Part shown: piece after piece, positions 1 through 6,140 of the stretch | Layout: each line of letters begins with the position of its first letter | Numbering within the stretch: position 1 is the first letter of the stretch | Origin: WTJX01 sp045106295 | GTDB lineage: Bacteria > Bacteroidota > Bacteroidia > Cytophagales > JAAEPT01 | Reading direction: 5' to 3' | DNA: 11,703 nucleotides | Assembly: GCA_045106295.1 (NCBI GenBank) | Contig: JBGCEI010000036.1 | Location: 1-11,703, forward strand | Translations under genes and position numbers: made by a program | Notes under the pieces: model-generated | What the model saw: the letters and a program-made list of their open reading frames with translations, nothing else | Database searches by the model: none | Told to the model about the DNA's origin: nothing

Positions 1-50
1 ATTCCTGCTTCTTTATGTAGTATATCTGCGAATTTTGACATTAATTGCAT
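1..50 (-). CDS. Possible 5' end of an unidentified leftward gene, cut by the window edge
   Basis: Reading leftward from the ATG at 50-48, the frame stays open to the window edge and gives about 16 residues beginning MQLMSKFADILHKEAG. A second in-frame ATG at 41-39 would give a protein beginning MSKFADIL. An in-frame TAA at 65-63 closes the frame upstream, so the start must be one of these two unless a non-ATG codon is used. The fragment looks like a plausible soluble N-terminus, but it is too short to assign to a family, and an open frame of 50 bases could be chance. If real, it is divergent from nhaD and shares the 51-353 intergenic region with it. Confidence 0.3.
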   Translation of the reverse strand, partial: MQLMSKFADILHKEAG

Positions 51-75
51 TGATCTGAGAGTTTAAAGGGTGATT

Positions 76-101
76 GTATCGTTTGTTTTGCTAAACAATA
101 C
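76..101. repeat. Interrupted inverted repeat in the nhaD upstream region
   Basis: GTATCGTTT (76-84) faces AAACAATAC (93-101) across an 8-base spacer. Eight of nine positions pair, with one C/A mismatch in the middle. It lies 26 bases upstream of the possible leftward gene start at 50, a place where a dimeric repressor site could sit. It could equally be a chance match in AT-rich DNA. Confidence 0.3.
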
Positions 102-305
102 TAACTCTTTTTCTCAAATCATTTTTTTTCGTGTACTATGAGCATTGATATAAACCTCATTTTATGTATTTCACCCCATCTACCCAACATTTTTTAAGTT
201 CTTAACACTGTGGTATACAACAACCTCATAAATAGAGCTGTTATATATCCTAATATATCGTTGAATTTGTAGATAAATAACCTGACCTTTGACGCATATT
301 TTTAG

Positions 306-322
306 AAAGCAAAAATTGCTTT
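306..322. repeat. Small stem-loop in the nhaD leader
   Basis: AAAGCAA (306-312) and TTGCTTT (316-322) form a 7-bp perfect stem with a 3-base loop, about 30 bases before the nhaD ATG. It is followed on the + strand by a T-rich stretch interrupted by G and C, which would make at best a weak terminator or attenuator. It does not resemble any sodium-responsive riboswitch that I can recognise. Confidence 0.35.
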
Positions 323-353
323 TGTTTCGTTCTATTTTTTAAAACAACAAGTC

Positions 354-1664
354 ATGTACATACTGATGATCATACTATTTGTTCTAGGTTATATTTTTAT
401 TGCTTTAGAACACAACTTTAAAGTTGACAAGACAGCTTCTGCTCTTATTACTGGGGTACTTTGTTGGACGGTGTTAGTATTTGGAAGGGATGATATCCTG
501 CACCACAGTGGACTCGCCTTAGAAGACATTATCCCCTTTATTGACCATACGCTATTACTTCATATTGGTGAAATAGCTCAGATCATCTTTTTCTTATTGG
601 CAGCAATGACTATTGTAGAAATCATTGACACACATCAAGGGTTTGAAGTAATTACAGAGCATATCAAAACAAAAAATAGGGTTAAGCTATTATGGATAGT
701 ATGTACCGTAACTTTTTTCTTTTCAGCTTTACTGGATAATTTAACCACCGCTATTGTTGTAGCCGCACTCCTTAAAAAGTTAATTAAAGTAGAAGAAAAA
801 ATGTGGTTCTTCGGAGGAATGGTTATTATAGCAGCAAATGCTGGAGGCGCATGGTCTCCAATAGGGGATGTAACCACTATTATGCTATGGATTGGCGGGC
901 AAGTTTCTGCAACCAGCGTTGTAAAAACTGTCTTCTTACCAAGCTTATTATGTCTACTTGTTCCACTGATTGTATTATCATTCACTTCTCGAGAAATACT
1001 AGAACGCCCCCCAGTAATACCATCAAAACCAGAAGAGCATAAAATCACTAAACTGGAACAATACTTAGTATTCTGGTTTGGAGTCATAGGTCTTCTTTTT
1101 GTACCTATATTTAAAACCATCACACACCTACCTCCATTTATGGGAATGCTATACAGCTTAGGGGTTATGTGGGTATTAACAGAGTTAATACACCGTAAAA
1201 AAAGTACAGATCATAAGAAAACACTTTCTGTACCAGGAATAATACGTAAAATAGATACACCAAGTGTCCTTTTCTTCTTAGGAATATTACTAGCCGTAGC
1301 TAGCTTAGAAACAGGCGGTCAGCTACACCAATTAGCTTCATGGTTAGATGATACTTTACATGGAGATATTTTTGTACTGAATGTTTTAGTAGGGCTTTTA
1401 TCATCAATCGTTGATAATGTCCCTTTGGTAGCAGGAGCCACTAAAATGTACTCCTTAGAGACATACCCACAAGATAGTTCATTCTGGCAGTTGCTTACTT
1501 ACTGTGCAGGCACAGGAGGGAGTTCTTTAATTATTGGTTCTGCCGCAGGTGTTGCCATCATGGGAATTCTAAAAATAGATTTTATTTGGTATCTTAAGCA
1601 TATTAGTTGGTTGGCACTACTTGGTTACTTTGTAGGTGCAGCACTTATGTATTTCATTGTTTAG
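354..1664 (+). CDS. nhaD: Na+/H+ antiporter, NhaD type
   Basis: Integral membrane protein of 436 aa, in the usual range for NhaD antiporters of the ion-transporter superfamily, which exchange Na+ or Li+ for protons across the inner membrane. Hydrophobic segments cover most of the length, the first at residues 1-18. Family-typical polar motifs inside membrane segments are visible: DNLTTAIV (128-135), ANAGGAWSPIGDVTT (161-175), SSIVDNVPLVAGA (350-362) and a Gly/Ser-rich GTGGSSLIIGSAAG (386-399). The two DN motifs and the Asp in GD are the likely ion-binding parts, by analogy with the family. The ATG at 354 follows an A-rich leader without a Shine-Dalgarno sequence. menB starts 11 bases after the stop, so the two are probably cotranscribed. 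The family assignment is firm; ion specificity is inferred. Confidence 0.93.
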   Translation: MYILMIILFVLGYIFIALEHNFKVDKTASALITGVLCWTVLVFGRDDILHHSGLALEDIIPFIDHTLLLHIGEIAQIIFFLLAAMTIVEIIDTHQGFEVITEHIKTKNRVKLLWIVCTVTFFFSALLDNLTTAIVVAALLKKLIKVEEKMWFFGGMVIIAANAGGAWSPIGDVTTIMLWIGGQVSATSVVKTVFLPSLLCLLVPLIVLSFTSREILERPPVIPSKPEEHKITKLEQYLVFWFGVIGLLFVPIFKTITHLPPFMGMLYSLGVMWVLTELIHRKKSTDHKKTLSVPGIIRKIDTPSVLFFLGILLAVASLETGGQLHQLASWLDDTLHGDIFVLNVLVGLLSSIVDNVPLVAGATKMYSLETYPQDSSFWQLLTYCAGTGGSSLIIGSAAGVAIMGILKIDFIWYLKHISWLALLGYFVGAALMYFIV

Positions 1665-1675
1665 GAAAATAAATT

Positions 1676-2518
1676 ATGAGTAAAATTATCTGGAAAACAG
1701 CAAAAGAATACAAAGACATTACCTATAAAAAAAGTAATGGTGTAGCACGTATCGCTTTTAATAGACCAAACGTACGGAATGCATTCCGACCAAATACAAC
1801 TAGTGAGTTAATAGATGCCTTTTATAATGCACAAGAAGATACCAGCATAGGTGTCATTTTACTTTCTGCTGAAGGACCTTCAACCAAAGACGGTGTTTAC
1901 TCTTTTTGTAGTGGAGGTGACCAAAAAGCAAGAGGAGAAAAGGGTTATGTAGGGGAGGATGGAATGCACCGCTTAAATATCCTAGAAGTACAGCGTATGA
2001 TTCGTTTTATGCCTAAGGTAGTAATAGCCGTTGTTCCTGGTTGGGCAGTAGGCGGAGGACATAGCTTACACGTAGTGTGTGACCTTACGTTAGCCAGTAA
2101 AGAACATGCTATATTTAAACAAACTGATGCTGATGTAACTAGTTTCGATGCAGGATATGGCTCTGCTTATTTAGCGAAGATGGTAGGACAGAAAAAAGCA
2201 CGAGAGATTTTCTTTTTAGGTCGAAATTACTCTGCTCAAGAAGCGTATGAAATGGGCATGGTAAACGCCGTGATTCCCCATGAAGAGTTAGAAGATACTG
2301 CTTATCAGTGGGCTCAAGAAATATTAGAAAAATCGCCTACCTCCATTAAGATGTTAAAATATGCTATGAACTTAACAGATGATGGTATGGTAGGTCAACA
2401 AGTATTCGCTGGAGAGGCTACACGTTTAGCCTACATGACTGAGGAAGCAAAGGAAGGACGAAATGCTTTTCTTGAAAAAAGGAAACCAAATTTCAAGGAT
2501 ATCAAATGGATTCCTTAA
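1676..2518 (+). CDS. menB: 1,4-dihydroxy-2-naphthoyl-CoA synthase (MenB), Asp-type
   Basis: Cytosolic crotonase-fold enzyme of 280 aa, a normal family length, that cyclises o-succinylbenzoyl-CoA to 1,4-dihydroxy-2-naphthoyl-CoA in menaquinone synthesis. Visible marks are RNAFRP (34-39), CSGGDQ (78-83) and GWAVGGGHSLH (122-132), which form the CoA and oxyanion regions, and the substrate loop QTDADVTSFDAGYGSAY (149-165). Ser156 and Tyr253 match E. coli Ser161 and Tyr258 at a constant offset of five. At the position of E. coli Gly156, where a bicarbonate cofactor binds, this protein has Asp151, as in the Mycobacterium-type enzyme that supplies its own carboxylate. The C-terminus EGRNAFLEKRKPNF is characteristic. 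No other men gene is in the window; the neighbours are nhaD and a sanA-like gene on the same strand. Confidence 0.95.
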   Translation: MSKIIWKTAKEYKDITYKKSNGVARIAFNRPNVRNAFRPNTTSELIDAFYNAQEDTSIGVILLSAEGPSTKDGVYSFCSGGDQKARGEKGYVGEDGMHRLNILEVQRMIRFMPKVVIAVVPGWAVGGGHSLHVVCDLTLASKEHAIFKQTDADVTSFDAGYGSAYLAKMVGQKKAREIFFLGRNYSAQEAYEMGMVNAVIPHEELEDTAYQWAQEILEKSPTSIKMLKYAMNLTDDGMVGQQVFAGEATRLAYMTEEAKEGRNAFLEKRKPNFKDIKWIP

Positions 2519-2541
2519 TATAAAATTAGCACTCTTCTCCT

Positions 2542-3180
2542 GTGTTCAAATTCATTAAAAAGATTATCAAGTATAGTGTTTTATTAACTATTCTAGTCGT
2601 AGTACTACCTACGGTTATTATTGAGCTATATAGTTTTAATAAAACGTACACTGAAAGAACTTCGATTCCAAAAAATAAAGTAGGGTTGGTGTTAGGTACA
2701 TCCAAATTTTTAAAGGGAGGGGCTATTAATCTCTTTTATAAATATCGAATTGATGCAGCAGTAGAATTATATCAAGCAGGTAAAATAGAGTACATCCTCG
2801 TAAGCGGTGACAATAGGCATAAAAGCTATAACGAACCAGCTAGATTTCTTCAAGACTTAATAAAAAGAGGTATTCCTTCTAATAAAATAATTTTAGACTA
2901 TGCAGGTTTTAGAACCTTAGATTCGGTTATGCGTGCACATCATGTGTTTAGTCAGAATAAAATCACTATTATTTCTCAAGAGTTCCACAACGAACGGGCT
3001 ATCTTTCTAGGGTTCACTGACGGAATGGAGGCTATAGGGTATAATGCGAAAGACCCAGAAGGACAAGGAGAGGAAAAAGTACGTATCAGAGAATTATTTG
3101 CAAGAGGAAAAGTTTTTTATGACCTCGTATTCAATGTAAAACCTAAATTTTTAGGGAAAGAAAAAATTACGATAGAGTAA
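2542..3180 (+). CDS. SanA-like membrane-anchored envelope protein (DUF218/YdcF fold)
   Basis: Protein of 212 aa with an N-terminal membrane anchor (residues about 10-30 after a KFIKKIIK basic stretch) and a DUF218/YdcF-type domain exposed outside the inner membrane. Matches to E. coli SanA, a protein linked to envelope barrier function and vancomycin exclusion, are clear: VLGTS (50-54), YKYRIDAAVELYQAGK (66-81), SGDN (88-91), YNEP (96-99), DYAGFRTLDSVMRA (119-132), SQEFHNERA (145-153) and the C-terminal PKFLGK (201-206). The start must be GTG at 2542: an in-frame TAG lies at 2527-2529 with no ATG between, and the next internal Met would destroy the domain. It begins 23 bases after menB and is likely in the same transcript. 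The biochemical activity of the family is not established, so only the family name is certain. Confidence 0.85.
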   Translation: MFKFIKKIIKYSVLLTILVVVLPTVIIELYSFNKTYTERTSIPKNKVGLVLGTSKFLKGGAINLFYKYRIDAAVELYQAGKIEYILVSGDNRHKSYNEPARFLQDLIKRGIPSNKIILDYAGFRTLDSVMRAHHVFSQNKITIISQEFHNERAIFLGFTDGMEAIGYNAKDPEGQGEEKVRIRELFARGKVFYDLVFNVKPKFLGKEKITIE

Positions 3181-3226
3181 GATAATTTCACTTGCTATAC
3201 AAAAAAATCACAGTAAAACGCTCAAA

Positions 3227-4123
3227 ATGCTCCTTATAAGTCTGATTTTTTTAGTACTAATCTTTTTACACTTTTACGTACCTCGATTTATTACTGAAGT
3301 AAATTCACCTCTTATTAAGATGATTAGAGGGAGTAATTTAACCACAACCTCAGACTTCAACAACACTCAGTTAAAAGGAAAATACATAAGTTTTAAGTCT
3401 TTTGACCAAATTGAGCTTTTGAGTTACCTAACTTATTCAAGTCTAGGTATTACAAAAGGAACAATTATTTTACTCCACGGAATCGGATCAGGCAAAGAGT
3501 CTTTTATAGGGTTAAGCAATAGACTATCATCTTTAGGTTACAATTCAATCGCTTTAGATTCAAGGGCACATGGACTAAGCAAAGGAGTACATTGTACATT
3601 TGGTGTCAAAGAAAAAAAAGACATTTCGGAATTAATTAATGTTTTAGAAAAACAGGAAAAAATAAATGAAAATATTGGAGTATGGGGTCAATCATTAGGA
3701 GGAGCAATTGGCATTCAAGCATTAGGGTATGATAAAAGAGTCAAGTTCGGAGTTATTGAAAGCACTTTTTCTGACTTTACAACAATAACACATGATTATT
3801 TTAAGCTTCACCTGGGGTTTAATCTTAAGCCTTTAACGAATTACTTGATTTACCGAGCAGGGCAGATAGCAGGATTCAACCCAAAAGATGCAAGACCTGT
3901 CGACTATTGTAAAAAAATTGATCAACCAATACTAATCGTCCATGGAGATAAAGACAGACGAATTGATATAAAATATGCAAAGAAAAATTTTACCAGCATA
4001 CCTAGTAAAGAAAAAACATACATAAAAATCGAAAAAGCAAATCATTTAAATGTATGGGATGTTGGAGGTGAAGAATACTTTAGAAAGGTAATCAAGTTCT
4101 TAGATAAAAGTACGTCGCTATAA
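3227..4123 (+). CDS. Alpha/beta hydrolase with N-terminal membrane anchor
   Basis: Protein of 298 aa with a hydrophobic N-terminus (residues 1-18), probably an uncleaved anchor, followed by an alpha/beta-hydrolase domain. The oxyanion-side motif LLHGIGSGKES is at 82-92, the nucleophile elbow GQSLGG at 154-159 (Ser156), the acid Asp243 in HGDKD (239-243) and the base His273 in ANHLN (271-275). DSRAHGLSKG (111-120) is typical of the serine aminopeptidase/BAAT-like hydrolases related to YfhR and Bem46. The substrate cannot be read from sequence. It follows the sanA-like gene by 46 bases on the same strand and converges with nth, leaving only 18 bases between the two stops. The triad looks intact, so the protein should be active. 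Confidence 0.85.
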   Translation: MLLISLIFLVLIFLHFYVPRFITEVNSPLIKMIRGSNLTTTSDFNNTQLKGKYISFKSFDQIELLSYLTYSSLGITKGTIILLHGIGSGKESFIGLSNRLSSLGYNSIALDSRAHGLSKGVHCTFGVKEKKDISELINVLEKQEKINENIGVWGQSLGGAIGIQALGYDKRVKFGVIESTFSDFTTITHDYFKLHLGFNLKPLTNYLIYRAGQIAGFNPKDARPVDYCKKIDQPILIVHGDKDRRIDIKYAKKNFTSIPSKEKTYIKIEKANHLNVWDVGGEEYFRKVIKFLDKSTSL

Positions 4124-4141
4124 ACGAACAAATAAATTAGC

Positions 4142-4786
4142 TTACTTGTTTTTCTTCTCAAAATACTTACACCAAAATGTAATGGCACACTCATCACATT
4201 TTGGTGTTCTAGCTAAGCAAATATACCTTCCATGTAAAATCAACCAGTGGTGAGCTTTAGGGATTAACTCTTCAGGAATATGCTTTACTAATTGTTTTTC
4301 AACTTCTAAAGGTGTTTTTGCCGTCTGTGTAACTAAACCTAAACGTTTAGACACACGAAAAACATGGGTATCAACCGCCATAGTCGGCTGATTATAGACC
4401 ACCGAAGCGACTACATTTGCTGTTTTACGTCCAACGCCAGGCATCTTTTGTAATTCCGTTATATCACTAGGTACTATGCCTTTGAAATCATGCACAAGCA
4501 TATTCGCTAAACCAATCAAGTGTTTTGTTTTATTATTGGGGTAAGAAATGCTTCTGATATAGGGAAACAATTCATCAAATGTACTCTTAGCTAATAATTC
4601 AGGAGTAGGAAAATCTTGAAATAGTTTTTCAGTAACAATATTTACTCGTTTGTCAGTGCACTGTGCACTTAATACAACTGCAACTACTAATTCATAGGGA
4701 TTAGAATAGCGAAGTTCAGTTTCGGGGTTTGGTTGGTTTTCAGAAAAATAAGAGACGAAATATTCGTAACGTTCTTTTTTAGTCAT
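4142..4786 (-). CDS. nth: Endonuclease III
   Basis: Base-excision-repair glycosylase/AP lyase of 214 aa (E. coli Nth is 211) that removes oxidised pyrimidines and nicks abasic sites. The helix-hairpin-helix LQKMPGVGRKTANVV (112-126) carries catalytic Lys121. Catalytic Asp139 lies in AVDTHVFRVSKRLG (137-150). The 4Fe-4S loop has the exact spacing C-X6-C-X2-C-X5-C (Cys190, 197, 200, 206). It is the last gene of a leftward sigma factor / small protein / nth set and starts 12 bases after the small gene, directly behind a hairpin (4791-4814). A perfect 12-bp inverted repeat lies within its 3' coding end (4169-4207). It converges on the alpha/beta hydrolase gene with no room for a conventional terminator between them. 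Confidence 0.97.
   Translation of the reverse strand: MTKKERYEYFVSYFSENQPNPETELRYSNPYELVVAVVLSAQCTDKRVNIVTEKLFQDFPTPELLAKSTFDELFPYIRSISYPNNKTKHLIGLANMLVHDFKGIVPSDITELQKMPGVGRKTANVVASVVYNQPTMAVDTHVFRVSKRLGLVTQTAKTPLEVEKQLVKHIPEELIPKAHHWLILHGRYICLARTPKCDECAITFWCKYFEKKNK
4169..4207. repeat. Perfect 12-bp inverted repeat inside the 3' end of nth
   Basis: ACACCAAAATGT (4169-4180) and ACATTTTGGTGT (4196-4207) are exact reverse complements with a 15-base loop. The repeat covers codons of the iron-sulfur cluster loop (from just before Cys197 to Cys206). It is not followed by a T run on either strand, so it is not a standard intrinsic terminator. Because nth and the upstream hydrolase gene converge with 18 bases between stops, a hairpin here could act on readthrough transcripts from either side. 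Confidence 0.6.
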
Positions 4787-4790
4787 AAAA

Positions 4791-4814
4791 GCATGCTATT
4801 AATTTAGAGCATGC
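4791..4814 (-). promoter_or_regulatory. Intercistronic hairpin just ahead of the nth start
   Basis: On the minus strand GCATGCT (4814-4808) and AGCATGC (4797-4791) pair perfectly over 7 bp with a 10-base loop, followed by TTTT and then the nth ATG (4786-4784). The stop codon of the small upstream gene (4801-4799) lies in the loop. The geometry suits translational coupling, mRNA processing or weak attenuation before nth. No function can be proven from sequence alone. Confidence 0.45.
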
Positions 4815-5035
4815 AAATTAGCGCTTTTTGCGTAAGCTATTATAGTATCCACGCTTTTTTGAGAGGGAGAGAAAGTAATTTTTGCTGTTTCTTCTAAAAT
4901 TTCTTTATAAGCAGCTATATCTTTAGCTTTTTTCTGATCTAATAATAATTCTTGTTCTACCATTTCTTGCTCAGAAACTGAATTATCATTGAATAGGTAA
5001 TCTAAATACGGGTCATTGGTTGATGATTCTGTCAT
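4799..5035 (-). CDS. Small acidic protein encoded with an ECF sigma factor
   Basis: Soluble 78-aa protein with no membrane segment, no cysteine and no signal peptide. It is net acidic and probably helical in the centre (residues 20-52, rich in Glu, Lys, Leu and Ala), with a C-terminal SPSQKSVDTIIAYAK segment (56-70). It begins inside the sigma factor gene, overlapping its last 23 bases in another frame, which implies translational coupling. Position and size suggest a partner or regulator of the sigma factor, but it lacks the HxxxCxxC motif of zinc-binding anti-sigma factors and has no membrane anchor. I recall similar short proteins with a PSxxSV motif after sigma factors in other Bacteroidota, with no known function. 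The reading frame is credible because of coupling, codon usage and context; the role is unknown. Confidence 0.75.
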   Translation of the reverse strand: MTESSTNDPYLDYLFNDNSVSEQEMVEQELLLDQKKAKDIAAYKEILEETAKITFSPSQKSVDTIIAYAKSANLHALN

Positions 5036-5609
5036 AGGTTATGTTCTCTTGATCAAACATTTTACGTAAGTTAATCAAGGCATAACGCATTCTTCCTAAC
5101 GCAGTATTAATGCTTACATTACGTGCTTCAGCAATTTCTTGGAAGCTCATATCAGCGTAATGCCTCATCATTAATACCTCTCGTTGGGGTAAAGGTAACC
5201 GGTGAATCATGTTTTTTATTTTTTCTTTCCCTTTTTCAGATAAATTAAGGTCTTGATTATTAGGGTCAGAAAATAGTAGTGTATTGACAATTCCTTCATT
5301 TTCATCTATGCAAATGGCAGGATTTTTTTTCTGTTTTCGAAAATAATCTATTGCCATATTTTTAGCAATACGGATTATCCAAGGGCCAAATTTCCCTTCT
5401 TCTGAATAGGTATGTGAAGTGATTTTATGAACTGCTTTGATAAAGCTTTCTTGCAAAATATCTTCTGAAATTGCTTTATCTTTTACGACAGCATAAACAG
5501 ATACAAAGACTTTATTCTTGTATCTATTGACTAACTCTTCGAACGCTTTATTCTCCCCAGCTTTATACCAAGTAATTAGCTGAGCGTCTGTGGCTTTCTT
5601 AATAAACAT
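5013..5609 (-). CDS. ECF-family RNA polymerase sigma factor
   Basis: Sigma-70 family protein of 198 aa with only regions 2 and 4, as in ECF sigma factors. Region 2 spans about 20-95: AFEELVNRYKNKVF, then DILQESFIKAVHKI, and the -10-recognition part FGPWIIRIAKNMAIDYFRKQKK. Region 4 spans about 130-185: LPLPQREVLMMRHYADMSFQEIAEARNVS followed by NTALGRMRYALINLRK, a helix-turn-helix for -35 recognition. There is no extra C-terminal sensor domain. Downstream genes are the overlapping small acidic protein and nth. The nearby leftward region 5610-5764 is AT-rich and must contain the promoter, but I see no exact TAnnTTTG there, which could mean a different or self-recognised promoter. Its regulon cannot be inferred from sequence; the link to nth hints at stress or repair but is only positional. 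Confidence 0.92.
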   Translation of the reverse strand: MFIKKATDAQLITWYKAGENKAFEELVNRYKNKVFVSVYAVVKDKAISEDILQESFIKAVHKITSHTYSEEGKFGPWIIRIAKNMAIDYFRKQKKNPAICIDENEGIVNTLLFSDPNNQDLNLSEKGKEKIKNMIHRLPLPQREVLMMRHYADMSFQEIAEARNVSINTALGRMRYALINLRKMFDQENITYDRIINQ

Positions 5610-5764
5610 AACATCTAACAGTTTGATTAAGTAATATTTTTTCTAATAAGCAATGATTTTTAATAACAACAACATATATCGTTACGGACCTTAACAACAT
5701 AAAGTTACAAAAACATAAATAAAATTATAAAAAAATGTATTAAACTAATTTAAATGTGGGGAGA

Positions 5765-5801
5765 GCATAAAAAAACCAGCCTTAAACTGGTTTTTTTATG
5801 C
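5765..5801 (-). terminator. Intrinsic terminator of the rpsU-xerC-hpf operon
   Basis: Perfect 15-bp inverted repeat (arms 5765-5779 and 5787-5801, 7-base loop). On the minus strand the core CCAG/CTGG stem is followed by seven T; the mirrored A7 makes it symmetrical, so it could also stop + strand transcription. It lies 18 bases past the hpf stop and ends that leftward operon before the sigma factor operon begins. Confidence 0.9.
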
Positions 5802-5818
5802 TTTTATAAAGATGGTGA

Positions 5819-6115
5819 TTACATCCTCTTCTTTTCTTTTACCTTCTTTAGTTGCCTTCTTAAAGCTTCTATTGCCTCATCTGCGGCAGCTTCGAATGAA
5901 CGAGAATGTTCTTTCGCAAATAATGTATGCCCTGGAACATTTAATTTCATCTCCACTAACTTATTAGCTTTAGAACTATCATTATCTAACCTAAGGTTTA
6001 CTTCTCCATCAATAATTTTATCGTAATAGACATCTAATTTATCGGCTTTTTTTTGAATAAAATCAAGCAGGGTTACATCTGCATCGAATTTTAGTGAGCT
6101 CATTTGAAGTTTCAT
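5819..6115 (-). CDS. hpf: Ribosome hibernation-promoting factor, short form (HPF/RaiA family)
   Basis: Protein of 98 aa, close to the 95 aa of E. coli HPF and lacking the C-terminal dimerisation domain of long HPF. It shows the family's beta-alpha-beta-beta-beta-alpha layout: a KLQMSSLKFDADVTLLDFIQKKADKL start (2-27), a middle VEMKLNVPGHTLFAKEHSRSFEAAADEAIEALRRQLKK (54-91) with the typical E-D/E-AID-like helix, and a basic tail KVKEKKRM. Members bind the 30S decoding region in stationary phase and promote inactive ribosomes. It is the last gene of rpsU-xerC-hpf, 25 bases after xerC, and is followed by a strong terminator. The pairing with bS21 in one operon makes ribosome control a shared theme. 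Confidence 0.92.
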   Translation of the reverse strand: MKLQMSSLKFDADVTLLDFIQKKADKLDVYYDKIIDGEVNLRLDNDSSKANKLVEMKLNVPGHTLFAKEHSRSFEAAADEAIEALRRQLKKVKEKKRM

Positions 6116-6140
6116 TATTTAGTTGTATTTAAGGTTTAAC

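Larger units (their letters stand above)
51..353. other. Intergenic region upstream of nhaD, no gene seen
   Basis: About 300 very AT-rich bases without a convincing coding frame; the longest short frames (for example an ATG at 138 giving 19 residues) have nothing to support them. It contains two small inverted repeats (76-101 and 306-322). TTTG boxes occur at 266-269 and 288-291, but no TAnnTTTG lies at the usual spacing, so I do not call a promoter. The nhaD promoter probably lies here because the gene has no rightward neighbour upstream. Confidence 0.6.

Noticed and set aside
266..324. nhaD promoter from TTTG boxes at 266-269 and 288-291 with TGCTTTTG at 317-324
   Set aside because: Spacings (14 and 25 bases) are off and each -7 candidate has a mismatch; not enough to call.
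803..1042. 79-aa + strand frame inside nhaD
   Set aside because: Different frame of the same strand within a well-supported membrane protein; no family features.
635..1123. 162-aa open frame on the minus strand inside nhaD
   Set aside because: Lies fully opposite a clear NhaD coding sequence, has no recognisable domain and low-complexity composition; a shadow frame.
5610..5764. Promoter of the sigma factor operon
   Set aside because: Several one-mismatch versions of TAnnTTTG occur on the minus strand, but none pairs with TTTG at proper spacing; AT-rich DNA gives such partial matches freely.
5765..5818. tRNA or small RNA gene after hpf, where some relatives carry tRNAs and tuf
   Set aside because: The segment is just the terminator plus spacer; no cloverleaf arms or T-loop sequence seen.
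5754..6026. 90-aa + strand frame over the terminator and hpf
   Set aside because: Runs through a strong intrinsic terminator and opposite hpf, with no supported start; a shadow frame.
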